Part shown: positions 23,206 through 35,262 of the stretch, piece after piece
Position numbering within the stretch: position 1 is the first letter of the stretch
Layout of the letters: each line of letters starts with the position of its first letter
Source: Cladophialophora immunda
Lineage: Eukaryota > Ascomycota > Eurotiomycetes > Chaetothyriales > Herpotrichiellaceae
Direction of reading: 5' to 3'
Assembly: GCF_000835495.1 (NCBI RefSeq)
Contig: NW_015622547.1
Coordinates: 434,001 to 498,000, forward strand
DNA: 64,000 nucleotides
The notes under the pieces: model-generated
Told to the model about the DNA's origin: nothing
Databases searched by the model: none
The model's input: the letters and a program-made list of their open reading frames with translations, nothing else
Translations under genes and position numbers: made by a program

Positions 23206-23767
23206 ATATGGCACAACCGTACAGAACGCTTTTCTAAAGATAGGAGAAGGGTGATGAAGAAGGTGAAGCAGTCGGTTGGCGCAGTTACAAGGCAACAGAA
23301 TATACTTGACCTGGTAGCTTTGCCTGTATGAGACACTTAATACTTCGGCATCAGAAGCTAAGTATTCACTGGTAAGAGGAAAGAATTTGCAGACTTCATC
23401 CTTACGAAGCTTTTCGAGGTTCAACCTTCCTGCCTGGCTCGCTTCAACCAGAGGTCATTTGTACCTTTCATTGGTCTAAGATCTGGCCAAGGTCCTGTTT
23501 CGAAATCTCGCGTGTGCTGAATCGGGATATGCCGACTTGACAGATGATTATCGCTCGCGCTCCAGGGGTCGGGATTTTCCGAAATGTAGTTATGTACAAC
23601 CCCCAACAATGCAGCCATTCCGCCTTCTCGGACGGTTACAACATCAACTATCTCCCTCAATACACACATTGCCCATCGGCGCGGGGGTTTCACTGAGCAG
23701 GGCCTTGATGCCATGATAACAACCCCCACGCCATGGGATGGTTAGATTGGTGTTGCTACTGAAGCAC
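23206..23767. other. Intergenic, nothing recognised
   Basis: 562 bp between the GST start and the stop of the next reverse-strand regulator. Short frames only; it should contain the GST promoter. Confidence 0.5.
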
Positions 23768-26018
23768 TTATTCTACGGTGTCGCCAGCAGCAGGGACGAG
23801 TGCCGTGTCCATCATCGAAACCTGCTCTCCCATGATGAAGTTGAACTCTCCGAGATCCGGCCACTGCGCCGCCGAATTGAGCAATTCGCTGAGGTCGAAA
23901 TTGTCCGTGGACAACACCGCTAACATGTTGTCGGCCCTATGATCGACGTTCGCCGTGGTGCCATCGCGGGAGAGCTGCAATTGCTTCGTCAACTCTCTGA
24001 CGTGATTCTCGAATTCCAGGCGATTTTGGTGGATTTCTTCGATGTCCCTGGTGACTAGCCAATCGATTGTCACAGAGGAGAGCGTATCAAAGGCATTCCG
24101 ACATCCTGCGGCTCCGTGGAAGGTCTCCGACATGGCCGAGAGCGTTGATGCGCAAGACTGGAGAGTGGAAATACTCTTACCCACAGGATTTTGGTCCCGA
24201 ATTTCCTTCGAATGCCAGAGGCCGTAGATGACTCCTAGCCCGGCCAAAAAGAGGTGATGTACCGATTTCCATAACATCTCAACTCTTCCCTCGCGTTGCA
24301 AGACCTTGAGTCCAACGATGACTTTGGACGAGGCCTCAAAGGTGATAAATAGCTCTTCTGTTGACCGGTACATGTTGCCCACGTGCGGGCGATAGAGTTG
24401 CAGAATGGTGTTTTGGTAAATCACTTCCCAGTAGGCTTGGGACGCGAAGATTGATGACGGATGTGCTTTACCTGGTTCCGGAACTGTCGCATTCCATTCC
24501 TGCAGGCGGGGCAGAACGTCCTGTAACCAGACCGTCCAGCTGGGTCGGGGGTAGGCCGGCTTTAGAGCCCACACTTGGCTATGTTGTACGTGTCTGATCT
24601 CTGATTCCAGTCTGGCGAGGGCAAACAAGTGGTTGTGCGCTCGCTGAGTGTGGATGTCGAATTCGCTGGGTTGTTGTCGTCCAGGACGGCATCCTGTCCA
24701 TGGATTCGGAAGCTGGACGCGTGTGCTTTCGTCGAGAATACCAAATGGACGGCCAAGAGTGATGCATAGCAGGCGGTCGAAATGATATGTAGAGTGCCAT
24801 AGGCGCCTCCGGTCGTCCAACACGTCTGGATCCGTATTGAGGCACTGTGATTCAGTTTCCCAGTGTAGGCCTACGTCGATGCAAAGACGCAAAGCGAAAC
24901 CTGTTAGATGCCAAAGGCTTCCTCGAGAAGGGGACAGCGCGACGAATTGGGCCAGCAAAAGCACAGTCCGCAGGGTTTCGACGTCGCTCTTGGAGTATGT
25001 GAGGATCTTTTCGACCCAGCCGAGTGCCGAACGGAAACATCCGTCACTCTGGCTTGGTCGGCCCCCGGACGTATGAGGGACGTCAACGAGAGCAATGGCG
25101 AATACCATGTATGCTATGAACATGTCCCTCTCAGGTACCTCAATTGATCCTTGGCTTGTTCCAAGAGAACGATATGCGCTGTCGATGGCTTTGCTCACCT
25201 GCAAACGATCCAGGATTGGCAGATGAGGTGTGCGATACTGGAAGTAAACGTCGACTAGATGATCTGCAACATGCCGTGGAGGCAATGAGGCTTTGGCTGG
25301 GGAGGATTCGATCAGGGAGAATTCATGAAATGGCTGCTGCTCCGGCACAAGTGGTGACGACAGGTTGTCAACGTGAATGGCTGCCAGAACCATTTTGGCG
25401 AAGGAGATGCCGCTGCTTTGACCCAAAAACCGCGGCTGCTGGAAAGGTTCAACGACAACGTTTTTGACTTTGGTGACCAAGTCTTGGAAAAGAGGCGAGC
25501 TTTCATCCGAGCCAGATTGCCTTTCTGGAGGAAGGCTGCCTGTCTCCGGGACCGAGTGAGAGGCTGTTACAGTGTTTGCAACGTCTTCGTCTGCGGCTGA
25601 ATGGCCCCGTGTTCGCTCCCGCAAGTCCTGGACTTCCTGGGTGAGCGCTGCAATCTGCTCTTCCAAGTTGGAGACGTAGTCGCGAGGGATCTTGCAGGCT
25701 ATCAGCAAGCTTGGAATGTCGGACCTCACAGGGCAGTAGTCCTTACCTCGACCTGCTTCCCGAAATGATAGGTGAGGCACGCAGCGTTAACGCTTTCGCA
25801 ATTGGAACACTGCGGATATCTCTGGTCGCACTGCCAGATTGACCGTGTCATCAGTAGCTCAAAGTGCAGCATATCAATTTACTGTTGGTACCTTCTGCTT
25901 TCTCCGACGACACCTGCGCACCGATAAGATTCGCATCATGGCTTTGCCCGAAATCGTATTGGACTCACCTCTGGCATGCATTACCTCCGCCCCTGATTCT
26001 CTGTTCGGCGCGCGGCAT
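23768..26018 (-). CDS. Zn2Cys6 transcription factor, zinc cluster split over three exons
   Basis: The long exon (from about 25700 down to 23768) encodes the fungal_trans region: YFQYRTPHLPILDRLQV, GFALRLCIDVGLHWE and RRLWHSTYHFDRLLCITLGRP. The DNA-binding domain is only seen after joining three small exons upstream: MPRAEQRIRGGGNACQR (start ATG 26018), then a 22-nt exon, then CDQRYPQCSNCESVNAAC. Together they give C-QR-C-RRRKQK-C-DQRYPQ-C-SN-C-ESVNAA-C, a perfect Zn2Cys6 spacing, followed by a linker and the coiled coil YVSNLEEQIAALTQEVQDL. Introns use GTGAGT, GTACCA and GTAAGG donors. It is divergent from the MFS permease at 26425 (406 bp), which it may regulate. Function class certain, target inferred. 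Confidence 0.9.
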
Positions 26019-26424
26019 TGCGTTCGTTAGACCCCAGAATATCGGTATAGAGACGATCAAAAGTGATATTCTGGTAGGAAGTTGGCGCGAGCTGGCCAGA
26101 TAATGCGACGCGCCGTCGGGAAAACCCGACAGGCGCAGAAGTTTGATAACGGAGCCTGGATCCTGATTTGACTGCCGGGTAGTACATTTTGCGAAGGATA
26201 AGCGACATCTACTGACTGTTAGCGTCTTATCAACTTTGGACTGAGCGAAAGCAGTGACGAATATGTGCAAAGACACAGTTCTACTGAGGCCTCATGGATG
26301 AAGATGGAGTATTTAATTTCGCGACTCCAACGGGCTGGTCACCCATTCTCCTCCAGCAAGCCACTTCATCTGGTATCGTAAGCCATATCCTTGGACAAGT
26401 CTTGCACCGGAACCTGACCCAGAC
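26019..26424. promoter_or_regulatory. Divergent promoter, regulator and MFS permease
   Basis: 406 bp between the start codons of a Zn2Cys6 gene and an MFS gene. No ORF supported. The spacing suits a shared control region. Confidence 0.45.
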
Positions 26425-28041
26425 ATGGACACGAATATGGAGAAAATGGCCAAGGATACCGTGTTCGACACCCCCAGTATTTCTGAAGACCACGCGATTG
26501 GCACCGCCACCACTCTATACATTGATCCCGCTAGGGAAGCAGCAGTGCGAAGGAAGTTTGACATTTATGTCGTACCAATCTCAGTCATTTATCTTGTCAT
26601 GTCTACCCTTGACCGCAACAACGTGAGTAGCTCCTGATTGTGAGGTATATCTGTTAATTATTGTACAGCTTGGAAATGCTCGTGTCTTTGGCTTCGACAA
26701 AGATATCGGATTGAAAAATGGCCAGTTCGGAAACATACAGACGCTGTCTAGCGTCTGTACCGTTGTATTTGAAGTCCCTTGGGTCCTGGCTACCCGTCGA
26801 TGGGGTGCCAAAAAGGCGATCGGTACAGCGTTCGTCCTATGGAGCATCTGTACGCTCGGGACTGCGTTCGTCCAAACGTACGGCCAGACGATCGCCTGTC
26901 GTATGTTGCTGAATGCCGCCGAAGCGGGTCTCGCCCAGGCATTCGCCTTCCTATTCTCAACTATCTATCCACGTGAGCTAGCAGGAAAGCGAATCATGAC
27001 CACGAACCTTGCCCAATGTATCTCTGGTGCCTTTGGCGGGCTCTTCGCATATGCTGTCCAAACGATGGGGACACGGCACGGTCTTGCGGCGTGGAGATGG
27101 CTCTTTATCATTGAGTTCTGTATCACCGTGGTGATCTGTGGTATTGGTCTGTTCTTCCTGCCTGGCGAAGTCGAGAAAGCATGGTTTCTGAGCGAAGAAG
27201 AGAAGGAGACCATGCGGATCAAAAAGGAACGAGACTACCTCATCCGAGGAGAAGAGAAATTCGAGCGCAAGTGGATCAAGATCGCCCTGACCGACCCTTT
27301 TGTCTACCTCCTGGGCCTTGCCTTCTTCACTTCGTCGATTGCCATAAACGGATTTGGAGTCTTCCTACCCACCATCATCGACGGCCTGGGGTAAGTTCTG
27401 ACGTTGGATACCAAACCTTCTTTGGCTGACTGGTTGTAGCTTTGCTTCCCTTAAGGTCAATTACATGACTATCCCAGTCTATGTTCTTGGGGCCATATCC
27501 CTTTCGGTCCAGGTCTACTATTCGGACAAGCTCAGAAAGCGGGCATTTTTCATCGTTGGATGTTGTGCACCTGTCGCTGTGGGGTATCTCATGTGCGTGT
27601 GGTCCAAAAACCCTGATGTTGGCTATGCCGGCATGTTTGTCCTTGTCATAGGTGAGTCGTCTCGGCATTTGATTGAAGGGCACCTCTGATGATCTTCACC
27701 ATTCACCAGGGCTTTATCCCATTTCCACCTTGGCTGTAACGTGGATCACAACGAACCTCGCACCCGACTCGAAACGTGCAATAGGCCAGCCATTTGCCTA
27801 TAGTTTAGCCAACGTATCGAACCTTATTTCCGGTCAGCTATATCCAAGTCAGCAAGGCCCACGATACGTCCCCGGTAACTCTATCTCGGCTGGTCTCACA
27901 ATTGTCGCTGGATTTCTCTACACCTCATGCTGGTTTCTGCTCAGGAGAAGAAATACTAAGAAGACGAAGATGATTGCTGAAGGAGCTACCACCAATGGTA
28001 GAGAAGGAGATCAGAGTCTTGATTTCACTTACATTCTCTGA
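26425..28041 (+). CDS. MFS permease, Dal5/allantoate (anion:cation symporter) type
   Basis: Starts at ATG 26425 (MDTNMEKMAKD); four exons with short introns near 26623, 27391 and 27650. N-terminal cytosolic tail, then YVVPISVIYLVMSTLDRNN joined to LGNARVFGFDKDIGL, which is the ACS-family TM1-loop signature (LDRxNxGNAR). FEVPWVLATRRWGAKKAIGT, RMLLNAAEAGLAQAF and AAWRWLFIIEFCITVVICG follow, with the hydrophilic central loop EEEKETMRIKKERDY. The second half has YSDKLRKRAFFIVGC and ends with RRRNTKKTKMIAEG. Fungal members carry allantoate, ureidosuccinate, nicotinate, pantothenate and other carboxylates. It is divergent from a Zn2Cys6 gene and followed in tandem by another. Confidence 0.92.
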
Positions 28042-28672
28042 GCTGTTCTTTACCACATGCAACGTGCGCAGGGTCGGCTTGCTAGGCTCGTTTGTTTTGT
28101 TAGCATTCAATACAAAACATGGTTATGGAGAGACGAAAAGAATTCTAGTTGAGTACTTGCGCACAATGTTGTGGACTCAAGGTGGAGCACGATGGATAGG
28201 TCAAGGCGAGCGCAGGCGAGAGCGGAAACCAAGAAGGAAGAGGTTGGGGAATGAGGTTCCCACCGTAGGTGCCTGGGCCCCCTAAAGCACGGGGAGATCT
28301 CCTAGTAACCACTCTGCGAAAGAAAGAGAGTGACTTATCTCAGCCTCGTCCCCTGCGATTATGGGCCCACCTTCTAAAGCAATGGACGAAGGGGAGTACC
28401 TTATTGGCCAGGAGGAAGCCCTATGCTTAAATCCTTTCTCGCCAACAACTCCGCCCAATCGTCACCGAAGGAGTCGGAACCAAGCGTTGGTCGCCATTCC
28501 CGGAGCGAATCGAGTTCAGTCTCCTCGGAAGGGCGCGCGATATCTCCGTCCATGCAACTTTTAACACTATAGAACATCAACACTGCTCCGAAATGCACAG
28601 CAGCAGTTCCTTTCATCGCCGCGTTTGCGGAAGGACACCGCTGTAAGGGGATCCTGGCGTGATACTGTCGGT
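28042..28672. other. Intergenic, nothing recognised
   Basis: 631 bp between the permease stop and the next regulator's start. It contains purine-rich stretches around 28190-28250 but no supported gene. Confidence 0.5.
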
Positions 28673-31212
28673 ATGGCTGACGAGAAGAGCCTAAGTCGAT
28701 ACGCTGTAAGTTAAGGGTGCCGTGCTCCCCCCGGCCCTCGCTAACCTGTCAGTGCGACTACTGTTGGAAGAAAAAGGTAAGTGGATGCAAGGATGATGGG
28801 CCGGGCTACTCGCATATTTTGCCCTCAAGGCCGATCATGATCCAGATACACTACTCATACAAGGCAGCTCCGCTGTTCTCGGGAGAAACCCAAATGCAAA
28901 AACTGCAGCGCCTGGACGAGTGATTGTTCATATTCTCGGGAACCATCTGACAGCAAGCATGGCCCGATGATTAGGTAGCGTCCACTCCTGAGGCTTTACT
29001 CTGCCACCCAGCTGATTATACGCAGAGACACCCCGGACATCGATCCAGATCCAGAATCAGTCGGTCAGCATGCAGGCCCAAATCCCAGCTTCACTGTCTG
29101 GCAAAGTCGTTCGGGTGCCCAAACAAATCAGGATCAGCTGCCAGAGTTCGGCAACGATACTCTCTCTAGCGTTACCTCGACCTTTTCCCACATCCAGGAT
29201 GTGCTTGACGGCAGTCATATACGCCAGAATCTTACAGCTATCACAACTCAAGGCACTGGCATGCTTTCCGACCTCTATAGCCAATTCAAAGACTCGACTT
29301 ATGACTACGACAAGATCAAAGCTGCAGTCAGAATGACAAGGCGAGAGCAAGAAGCCTTTTTTGTTCCGACGGAGCCGGTTGGACAGATGTTTGTTGAATG
29401 TAGGCCTACCTTATTATCGCACCGCTCGTTACACATGGCCTAACGTCTTGGAGGTTTCCTTACGGCCATCGATCGAGGATATCCTCTCATCAGTCAACCT
29501 CCCCAAGATATATTGTTTAACTTGGTCTTTCGTCCCTCTACCGTGGCAAATCGAGGCTGGGTGCTGATGTTGAACACCATTCTTGCGACGGCGTCGACCC
29601 AGAGCCCACAATTGTCTGAATATACGTTCCATTTGCGCTGGAACGCTTGGTTGGCTGCGGATGAGGCCAGCCTCTTCATGGAACCCACCATCCTAAACAT
29701 ACAGGCATTGACCATCTTCGCCGTCCACGGACAAGATCTTGTGACGCCTAGCCTTTGTTGGAATCTGACGAGCCAGGCCTGTCGAATGGCCCAGATGATC
29801 AAGCTGCCACTTCCTTCTGGATCCGCGCCCAGAGACAGCGAGCTATATTCGCGCAACCTGTGCCTTTTCTGGAGCCTGTTCATCACCGACAAATCATTTT
29901 CACTCTCCTTCGGATGCCCCTCAGTGTTGCCTTCTGCGCTATATCAAAATGTCGAGCTTCCTACTCCTCGGCAGCTCTCGGCGTATAGGCCGCATCTGTC
30001 CACCTCTGACGCTGGAACGGATCTTCCGCCTCATGTGGAATTTTTCGGTGCCTTCTATTTTGTGCAATGCACGAAACTGGCAATGATTATGAGCGACATC
30101 TCGGATTTCTATCTTCTCGGCAGTCGTGACCCCACCCGCCATTTAGAACTGAAGAAGAGACTCGACCACTGGATATCGGTCGTTCAGCAGGTGAGCCAAC
30201 TCTGACGAGCGTGGATTAGTTTTGACTTCTATTCAAGAGCCAAACTCTGCATACAAATCTCACCGATGCGACCGACTCGGCAACGGTCTCCATCAGAATC
30301 GGGTTTAGCTTTCTGAGCTACCAATACCATCATCTAGTTGTCTGCCTTACAAGAGGTGACAAAGCTTGTCGTGAAGCGTGCCTTAGCTCCGCGCGAGCAG
30401 CGATATCGCTCCTGAAAGGCCTGGTTGCCCATTCCGAGGAAGTATTCAATGGCATTGTCTGGTATATCTGGTGTTCCTTCAGTGGAGTTTCTGCATGCTT
30501 ACCCTCATGCAGGCAACAGTTATATTACCCTTTCACTCCGTTCTTCGTCCTTTTTGGCGAAGTCATCACCAATCCGACCGCGAAGAACAGTGTCGAGGAC
30601 CTGCAGCTGCTCCGGCAAACGGTGTTGTACTTTCTCGAGTTCCAAAAGTACCATACTTCAGCAGTAAAGCTTGAGAAAGTAGCAGAGACCTTTACCAAAA
30701 TCGCCGAAGCATATGTCCGCCACTTCTTCAGAAAACAAAGCGGCATGGCCAATAGCGACCATTTTCGTACGAGCAAAGCGATGATATTGCCGGCCCAACC
30801 TGGAAGTGGCCCCTCGACCACCTTCGCTTCCTCGAATTATGCAACTCCGGCCTTACAACACGGTGATACGAGTTCCGGCAGCTCCAACATTGGGATAGCT
30901 GCTCAGATGGACTACCAACTTCGCTTGGACGAGACAAGCAACCTAGACCCCACAGCACTCTTGCAGCTCTTTTCCTATCAAGGTGATACATCGAACGCCT
31001 TTCGAGACTTTCATATCGCAGATGTCCAACCGGACAGCATGCATGGGCTACAGGAACACGAAGTGAGTAATAACAATGATCCGGGGCTTCAAAACTGGCA
31101 AGTGCCTGAGTCAGGTCAATACGTGTCACTTCACGACGTCGAGATGAACGGAAGAAACCAGTTCTCTCAGTGCACGTTCGATTGGTTTGCGCTCGAGAAG
31201 TATGCCATGTAG
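28673..31212 (+). CDS. Zn2Cys6 transcription factor
   Basis: Start ATG 28673 in a tiny exon (MADEKSLSRYA). Splicing two short introns gives C-DY-C-WKKKLR-C-SREKPK-C-KN-C-SAWTSD-C, a full zinc cluster. Another intron (GTAGCG...ACGCAG near 28975-29026) joins the linker, and one at about 29400-29454 links MFVEC to FLTAIDRGYPLIS. The fungal_trans region contains LNTILATAS, MAQMIKLPLPSGS and RNLCLFWSLFITDKSFSLSFG. A late YYPFTPFFVLFGEVI block is typical of this subfamily. A 51-nt in-frame stretch at about 30467 could be exon or intron. The C-terminal 150 residues are Ser/Asn/Gln-rich, as in activation domains. It is tandem to the MFS permease; the target is unknown. Confidence 0.87.
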
Positions 31213-31776
31213 TGGGCGGAGGTGTGTGATCCGCGGCACGGAGGCGTCTGCGGAAGTTTACTAACCAAGATAGCCCGAGGCTTCAGACCGGTGATTCTTA
31301 GCCTGGGGGTACCAGAACCCTTTGTGGGCGAGGTGCTTTCGCATATTAACCGGCATCATCATTCCATATAGTGTAGCTAGACATCTTTCCTTCCGCCAAG
31401 TTTAAAACTGTATTATTCGTTCCCTTTCCATATACCGAGTAACTACCTTGGATTCAAACAGTTAACGGTAGACGCGGAGAACTGGCATTCACAGTTCACG
31501 GTTTCATCTTCTTCTGCCATCCGAAATGACGCATGCCTGATGGTCAATCAAGGACCATCGTCTCCTGTGAACTGAGAGCCTTTTGAGCATCGTTTCGGAA
31601 CGTCGGTGGGCGTTCCGTTGAAGTTAGAGGCAATTCTGCACAGCCACAGGTGGCCGGCTGAGTGGGGGCCAAGGGCGGCTGACAACCACCATGCTTGCCA
31701 GGGAAGATTCACAGTTCTCGTCGACACCTGCAAGATCTACGCCTTGCTTCGAAACAGAAAGGACCACGAATCTGAG
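31213..31776. other. Intergenic, nothing recognised
   Basis: 564 bp before the first of three small tandem genes. The open frame of the small gene extends upstream to about 31606 but has no ATG before 31777. Confidence 0.4.
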
Positions 31777-32124
31777 ATGGACCTGTTACCTGGGAAGCTG
31801 GGAGGTCGACGCGCTTCGAATCATCCAAAATTAGAACCGCCCATGGCGGTCAACATCTACTACGAGCAGTATAAAACCGAGAATATCCAGACTGTTTATA
31901 AGGACTACTACCCTTCAGCAGAATCCAGCCAAGAAGAAAAGGATCTTCTCATGGAAAGGCGCCTGGAAGTCTCCAAGACAGCCGAGCGTCTTGATTCAGA
32001 CAAGAAGTCCTTTACCGCGGCGAACCATCAGGCAGCGCAGGAGCGGGCGGAAGAAGGCGTCAGATGCTATGACTGGGCGTATGCGAGGCAGCCGAGCCCC
32101 GAGGCTCCATTTAAGGAGACGTGA
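31777..32124 (+). CDS. Small charged protein, member A of a tandem family (unknown function)
   Basis: I do not recognise a known family. ATG 31777 gives 115 residues; ATG 31843 gives 93, closer to its neighbours in size. The protein is highly charged, has no signal peptide or membrane segment, and is predicted to be largely helical or disordered (KDLLMERRLEVSKTAERL). It shares a layout with the two genes downstream: a YP-SS segment (YPSAESSQEEKDLL) and then NHQAAQERAEEG...YDWAY, which lines up with NDRAARDRE...GRDWEY in member B with similar spacing. It lacks the terminal RHWDSK block. I judge it a diverged paralogue; the similarity to B is weak but collinear. Confidence 0.5.
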   Translation: MDLLPGKLGGRRASNHPKLEPPMAVNIYYEQYKTENIQTVYKDYYPSAESSQEEKDLLMERRLEVSKTAERLDSDKKSFTAANHQAAQERAEEGVRCYDWAYARQPSPEAPFKET

Positions 32125-32711
32125 ACATCATCATGGAGGATCTTTCACTGTTCCTTTCCGGTCATCATGGGGCATCCGAACTCTTTAGCATCATCAACGA
32201 ACGGTTACGCAGTTAAACTACCCATCAAATCCGCATCGACCCGACGCTACTCTGAAGGGCGGAACATCACAATCTCCTCAAAACCTCTAAACCTGGGCGT
32301 ATCCATACAGATGGCAGGATGAAAGATCCTGGTTTTCAATCAAGCGTTGCCTTCACCAAAGACATGAGATAATCTGGAAATCTTTTCACAGAGGTGGCTA
32401 CATTCGAGCAAATTGAGCAGACTGAGCAGCAAACAGCGAGATATGAATGAAGTGCTACTCCGGTGATTGAGAATTGGGAAGTCATGTACCAGTTCGAGAT
32501 CACAGGTGATTCAGGCCCTCCCTGTGACGGGTCGAAAACACGCAAACAACGTGCAGCTGTGACATCTGTGAGCAAACATTCTCTACCATCTTTCCTCCTT
32601 CGACACCATTACTTCTCCCTACTTTCTCTTGAAACACCGCACATCAAGAAATCAATCTTTTCCTCTGTCCCATACAACCGCACGCACAACACTCCAAACG
32701 AAGAGATCGAG

Positions 32712-33011
32712 ATGTCTGCATCAGACGATTACGACTATAGCCAACACGCCACCTCCAATACACGAGAGAAATACTCCTTCCTCTACCCTACATCAGGCTC
32801 CTCCTCGCGCGACGTCGAATTTCTGGATCGGTATCGCGAAAATGTCTCTATTCCCCCGGACAACTGTTCCAGGCACATGGGAGAGAAGCAAGCAGCGAGC
32901 GCAGACAATGATCGAGCTGCGAGGGATCGGGAAGCTGCAGGCATGGCCGGTAGAGACTGGGAATATGATCGCTTGGACTACCGGCACTGGGATTCCAAGC
33001 GGCACCAATAG
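32712..33011 (+). CDS. Small charged protein, member B of a tandem family (unknown function)
   Basis: 99 residues from ATG 32712, single exon, no signal peptide or hydrophobic segment. Tyr/Ser/Asp-rich N-terminus (MSASDDYDYSQ), a FLYPTSGSSSRDVEFLDRYR segment, and a charged C-terminal block NDRAARDREAAG followed by GRDWEYDRLDYRHWDSKRH. The C-terminal 34 residues are strongly similar to those of member C at 33747 (identical NDRAARDRE, GRD, RHWDSK). Composition suggests a soluble, largely disordered protein. No known domain is visible to me. The strong conservation between two adjacent genes supports real coding sequence. Confidence 0.65.
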   Translation: MSASDDYDYSQHATSNTREKYSFLYPTSGSSSRDVEFLDRYRENVSIPPDNCSRHMGEKQAASADNDRAARDREAAGMAGRDWEYDRLDYRHWDSKRHQ

Positions 33012-33746
33012 ACACATATTGTTTTAGCTCTCGGCTGCAGGAATTGGGTTGAGCTTTCCTTGTGCTTCTCAGCTGTTCTAAGCCTTCATGACTGTGGGAA
33101 TATATGGCGACTTTGTGGAAGCGATCGATAGCAAGATTGTACGGGGTGTCCTGCTCAGGGCTCGATCTCTGATACCTTTTTGTGTGGCTGGAAATAACCT
33201 CTTTGCCTGTTGTAGCTTCAGATTCAGTTTTGTCACAGGTATAGCACCATCATAGTCGCTGGGCGAGTCCAAAAGTGCAGCTCTTGTTCCGGTCGGAACC
33301 TCCAGCCTAAAGAAGGTATACTACAATAATTCTAGAGGTCGACTAAGTACCGTTCACCATGACTTGCGTCGCGTAGCCACTCATGAGAACAATCCTTTGG
33401 ATGATGGATAGTCGGTCCGTGATTCGCTTCTCTTCCTGGCTACGTGATTACGGTCTGTTGAAATGTCACACCAGTGATGCGCGGCACACTGCGTCCTGAT
33501 GAACGTCCCAGCGAGAACTGTTAGTCACATTGCTGGCTCCAATTCACAGAAAGCTTTCAGTAAGATGCGCAAACGGGTAAAACGGGTGACAATGAGAGCT
33601 ACATGGTTTAAATACGCCTTTCTTTGAACGTCTCTGCTTCGAGTCGTCTATAACACCATAAGAAAAAGATCCGACAAGATTTTGCACAGATCTCAAATAA
33701 TCCACCACAGAACACAGGAACAAAACCAGCAATCTTGAAGAAGACC

Positions 33747-33989
33747 ATGCCTTCCGACGACTATAAGTGGTTCTCCCTGGGTGCGCCCATCCGAGACCAT
33801 CCGAACGCCACCTACTCGTACCCAGATCGCACTCGCTTCAACGCCGACACGGGGACATACCGCGCACATCCTTCCTACGCGAACGATCGAGCAGCTCGAG
33901 ATCGTGAGTGTGGCGGCTCGTCGGGGCGGGACTTTGCCTATTCCAGCGGCGACTCGAGACACTGGGACTCAAAGAATCATGGGAAGTGA
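33747..33989 (+). CDS. Small charged protein, member C of a tandem family (unknown function)
   Basis: 80 residues from ATG 33747 (the frame opens earlier only with TTG). Begins MPSDDYKWFSLGAPIRDHPN, followed by Tyr/Pro-rich sequence, then NDRAARDRECGGSSGRDF and DSRHWDSKNHGK. About 22 of the last 34 residues match member B. No signal peptide, no membrane segment, one Cys. Tandem orientation with A and B, 735 bp after B, points to local duplication. Unknown function; stress-type hydrophilic protein is a guess only. Confidence 0.65.
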   Translation: MPSDDYKWFSLGAPIRDHPNATYSYPDRTRFNADTGTYRAHPSYANDRAARDRECGGSSGRDFAYSSGDSRHWDSKNHGK

Positions 33990-35262
33990 ATGGGTGTACC
34001 GAGCACTAGTCAAGCCCAGACAGAGGGAATCATTGTAGACAAGGGAGGTGTCTGTGCCTGAAGTGTGGTGGTAGTGGAGAGACTTTGGAATGCGCAAGTA
34101 TATCTGTGCTTATCACACAAGCAGGCAAATCTATGCACGGGTTAGACAAGCGCTGGGCTACAGGCAGTAACGACACTGTGAATGCTAGGGCTTAGATATC
34201 ACCAGCAATAAGGACCGATTAAACTGTTGTGCCTATTTAAACAAGAAAGAGTTCAGCAGGAGACGAAAACAAAAGCCAGGACTTACTTGGTAAAGCACTG
34301 GTCCTTTCCGAGCAGCGTGGCCATAACCATCTGCTGCTGTCTCTTGGGATGTTCCCGTAGGTGATGGCCGAACAGTGATATCAATCTGGTATTCACTTGC
34401 CATGGGTCACTAGAGATTAGCTCTCAGTTTGTAATGGGATGTGAAGGCGCGAATGCGGACAAACCAGGAAGCTGGTGTAAGGCTCTGCGGCTAGCTCATT
34501 TGGAGCGGAGCCAGGATCCACTCGTTGCCAAAAACGGGTCTATAGAAAATCATCAAGAAATGGTAACTCGTCTAACCGATCGTCCACCACCTACAATTCG
34601 CGCCGTGGAGTTCGAACTCATCCGCCTTATCAACCTCTATTGAATTCTGTGGCGATATGAAGACAGTTACTGTCATGGAAGAAATTGCTCTGTTCCTGTT
34701 CGTGCTTTGACAACCCTTCCTCATCTGTTGGTTCCCTGAAGTCGAAAATCCGCGTCGAGGCCCAAAAGAGAAGGTCACCGGAACGCCTCGCCCATGAACC
34801 AGACACCAACACGTCAGATGTCAGCGAGTGAGCCGTGCATTTTGCTTCGGGACAGCCATACCGTAGGATGCAGGGTGGGGTTAAGCATCGAAGCCCAGCA
34901 AAACTTATGGACGTCGCGACAAATTCAGCAGCTAATATTTGCCCATTCGCCCTCCAGCAGTAGATCCCGGGAGCTGAGCGCAGTCCATTAATCGCTCAGA
35001 TCTCTCAGAACACTCCGCCCTCTACGTCAAAAAGGCGCCGACAGCCAGAAGAGCAAGGATCCACCTCGCCATCAGCTCAGGCCGGCAAATTTTTGACAGT
35101 GACCAATCATCATTGTTGGGTGACAAACGATCTCGCCTTCGAAAAAGCACCTCAACTACAAGCCAATAATAATGAATTTTTCTCATCTGATCCACGAAGC
35201 TGCTCGCAAAAGGCCAAGCGACCGATCACTCCCAATATTGGACAGTTTTCCCTAGGACCCCT
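33990..35262. other. Intergenic, nothing recognised
   Basis: About 1.27 kb between the small-gene family and ArsH. Reading frames of 60-70 codons occur on both strands without protein-like features; I found no tRNA or repeat. Confidence 0.45.

Noticed and set aside
23206..23424. N-terminal extension of the GST frame
   Set aside because: No GST character before MAPVITLYT; the ATG at 23205 gives the usual length.
34470..34640. tRNA-like pieces (a D-arm-like TAGCTC stretch and a T-loop-like GTTCGAAC)
   Set aside because: The arms are too far apart and no matching acceptor stem or anticodon arm can be folded.
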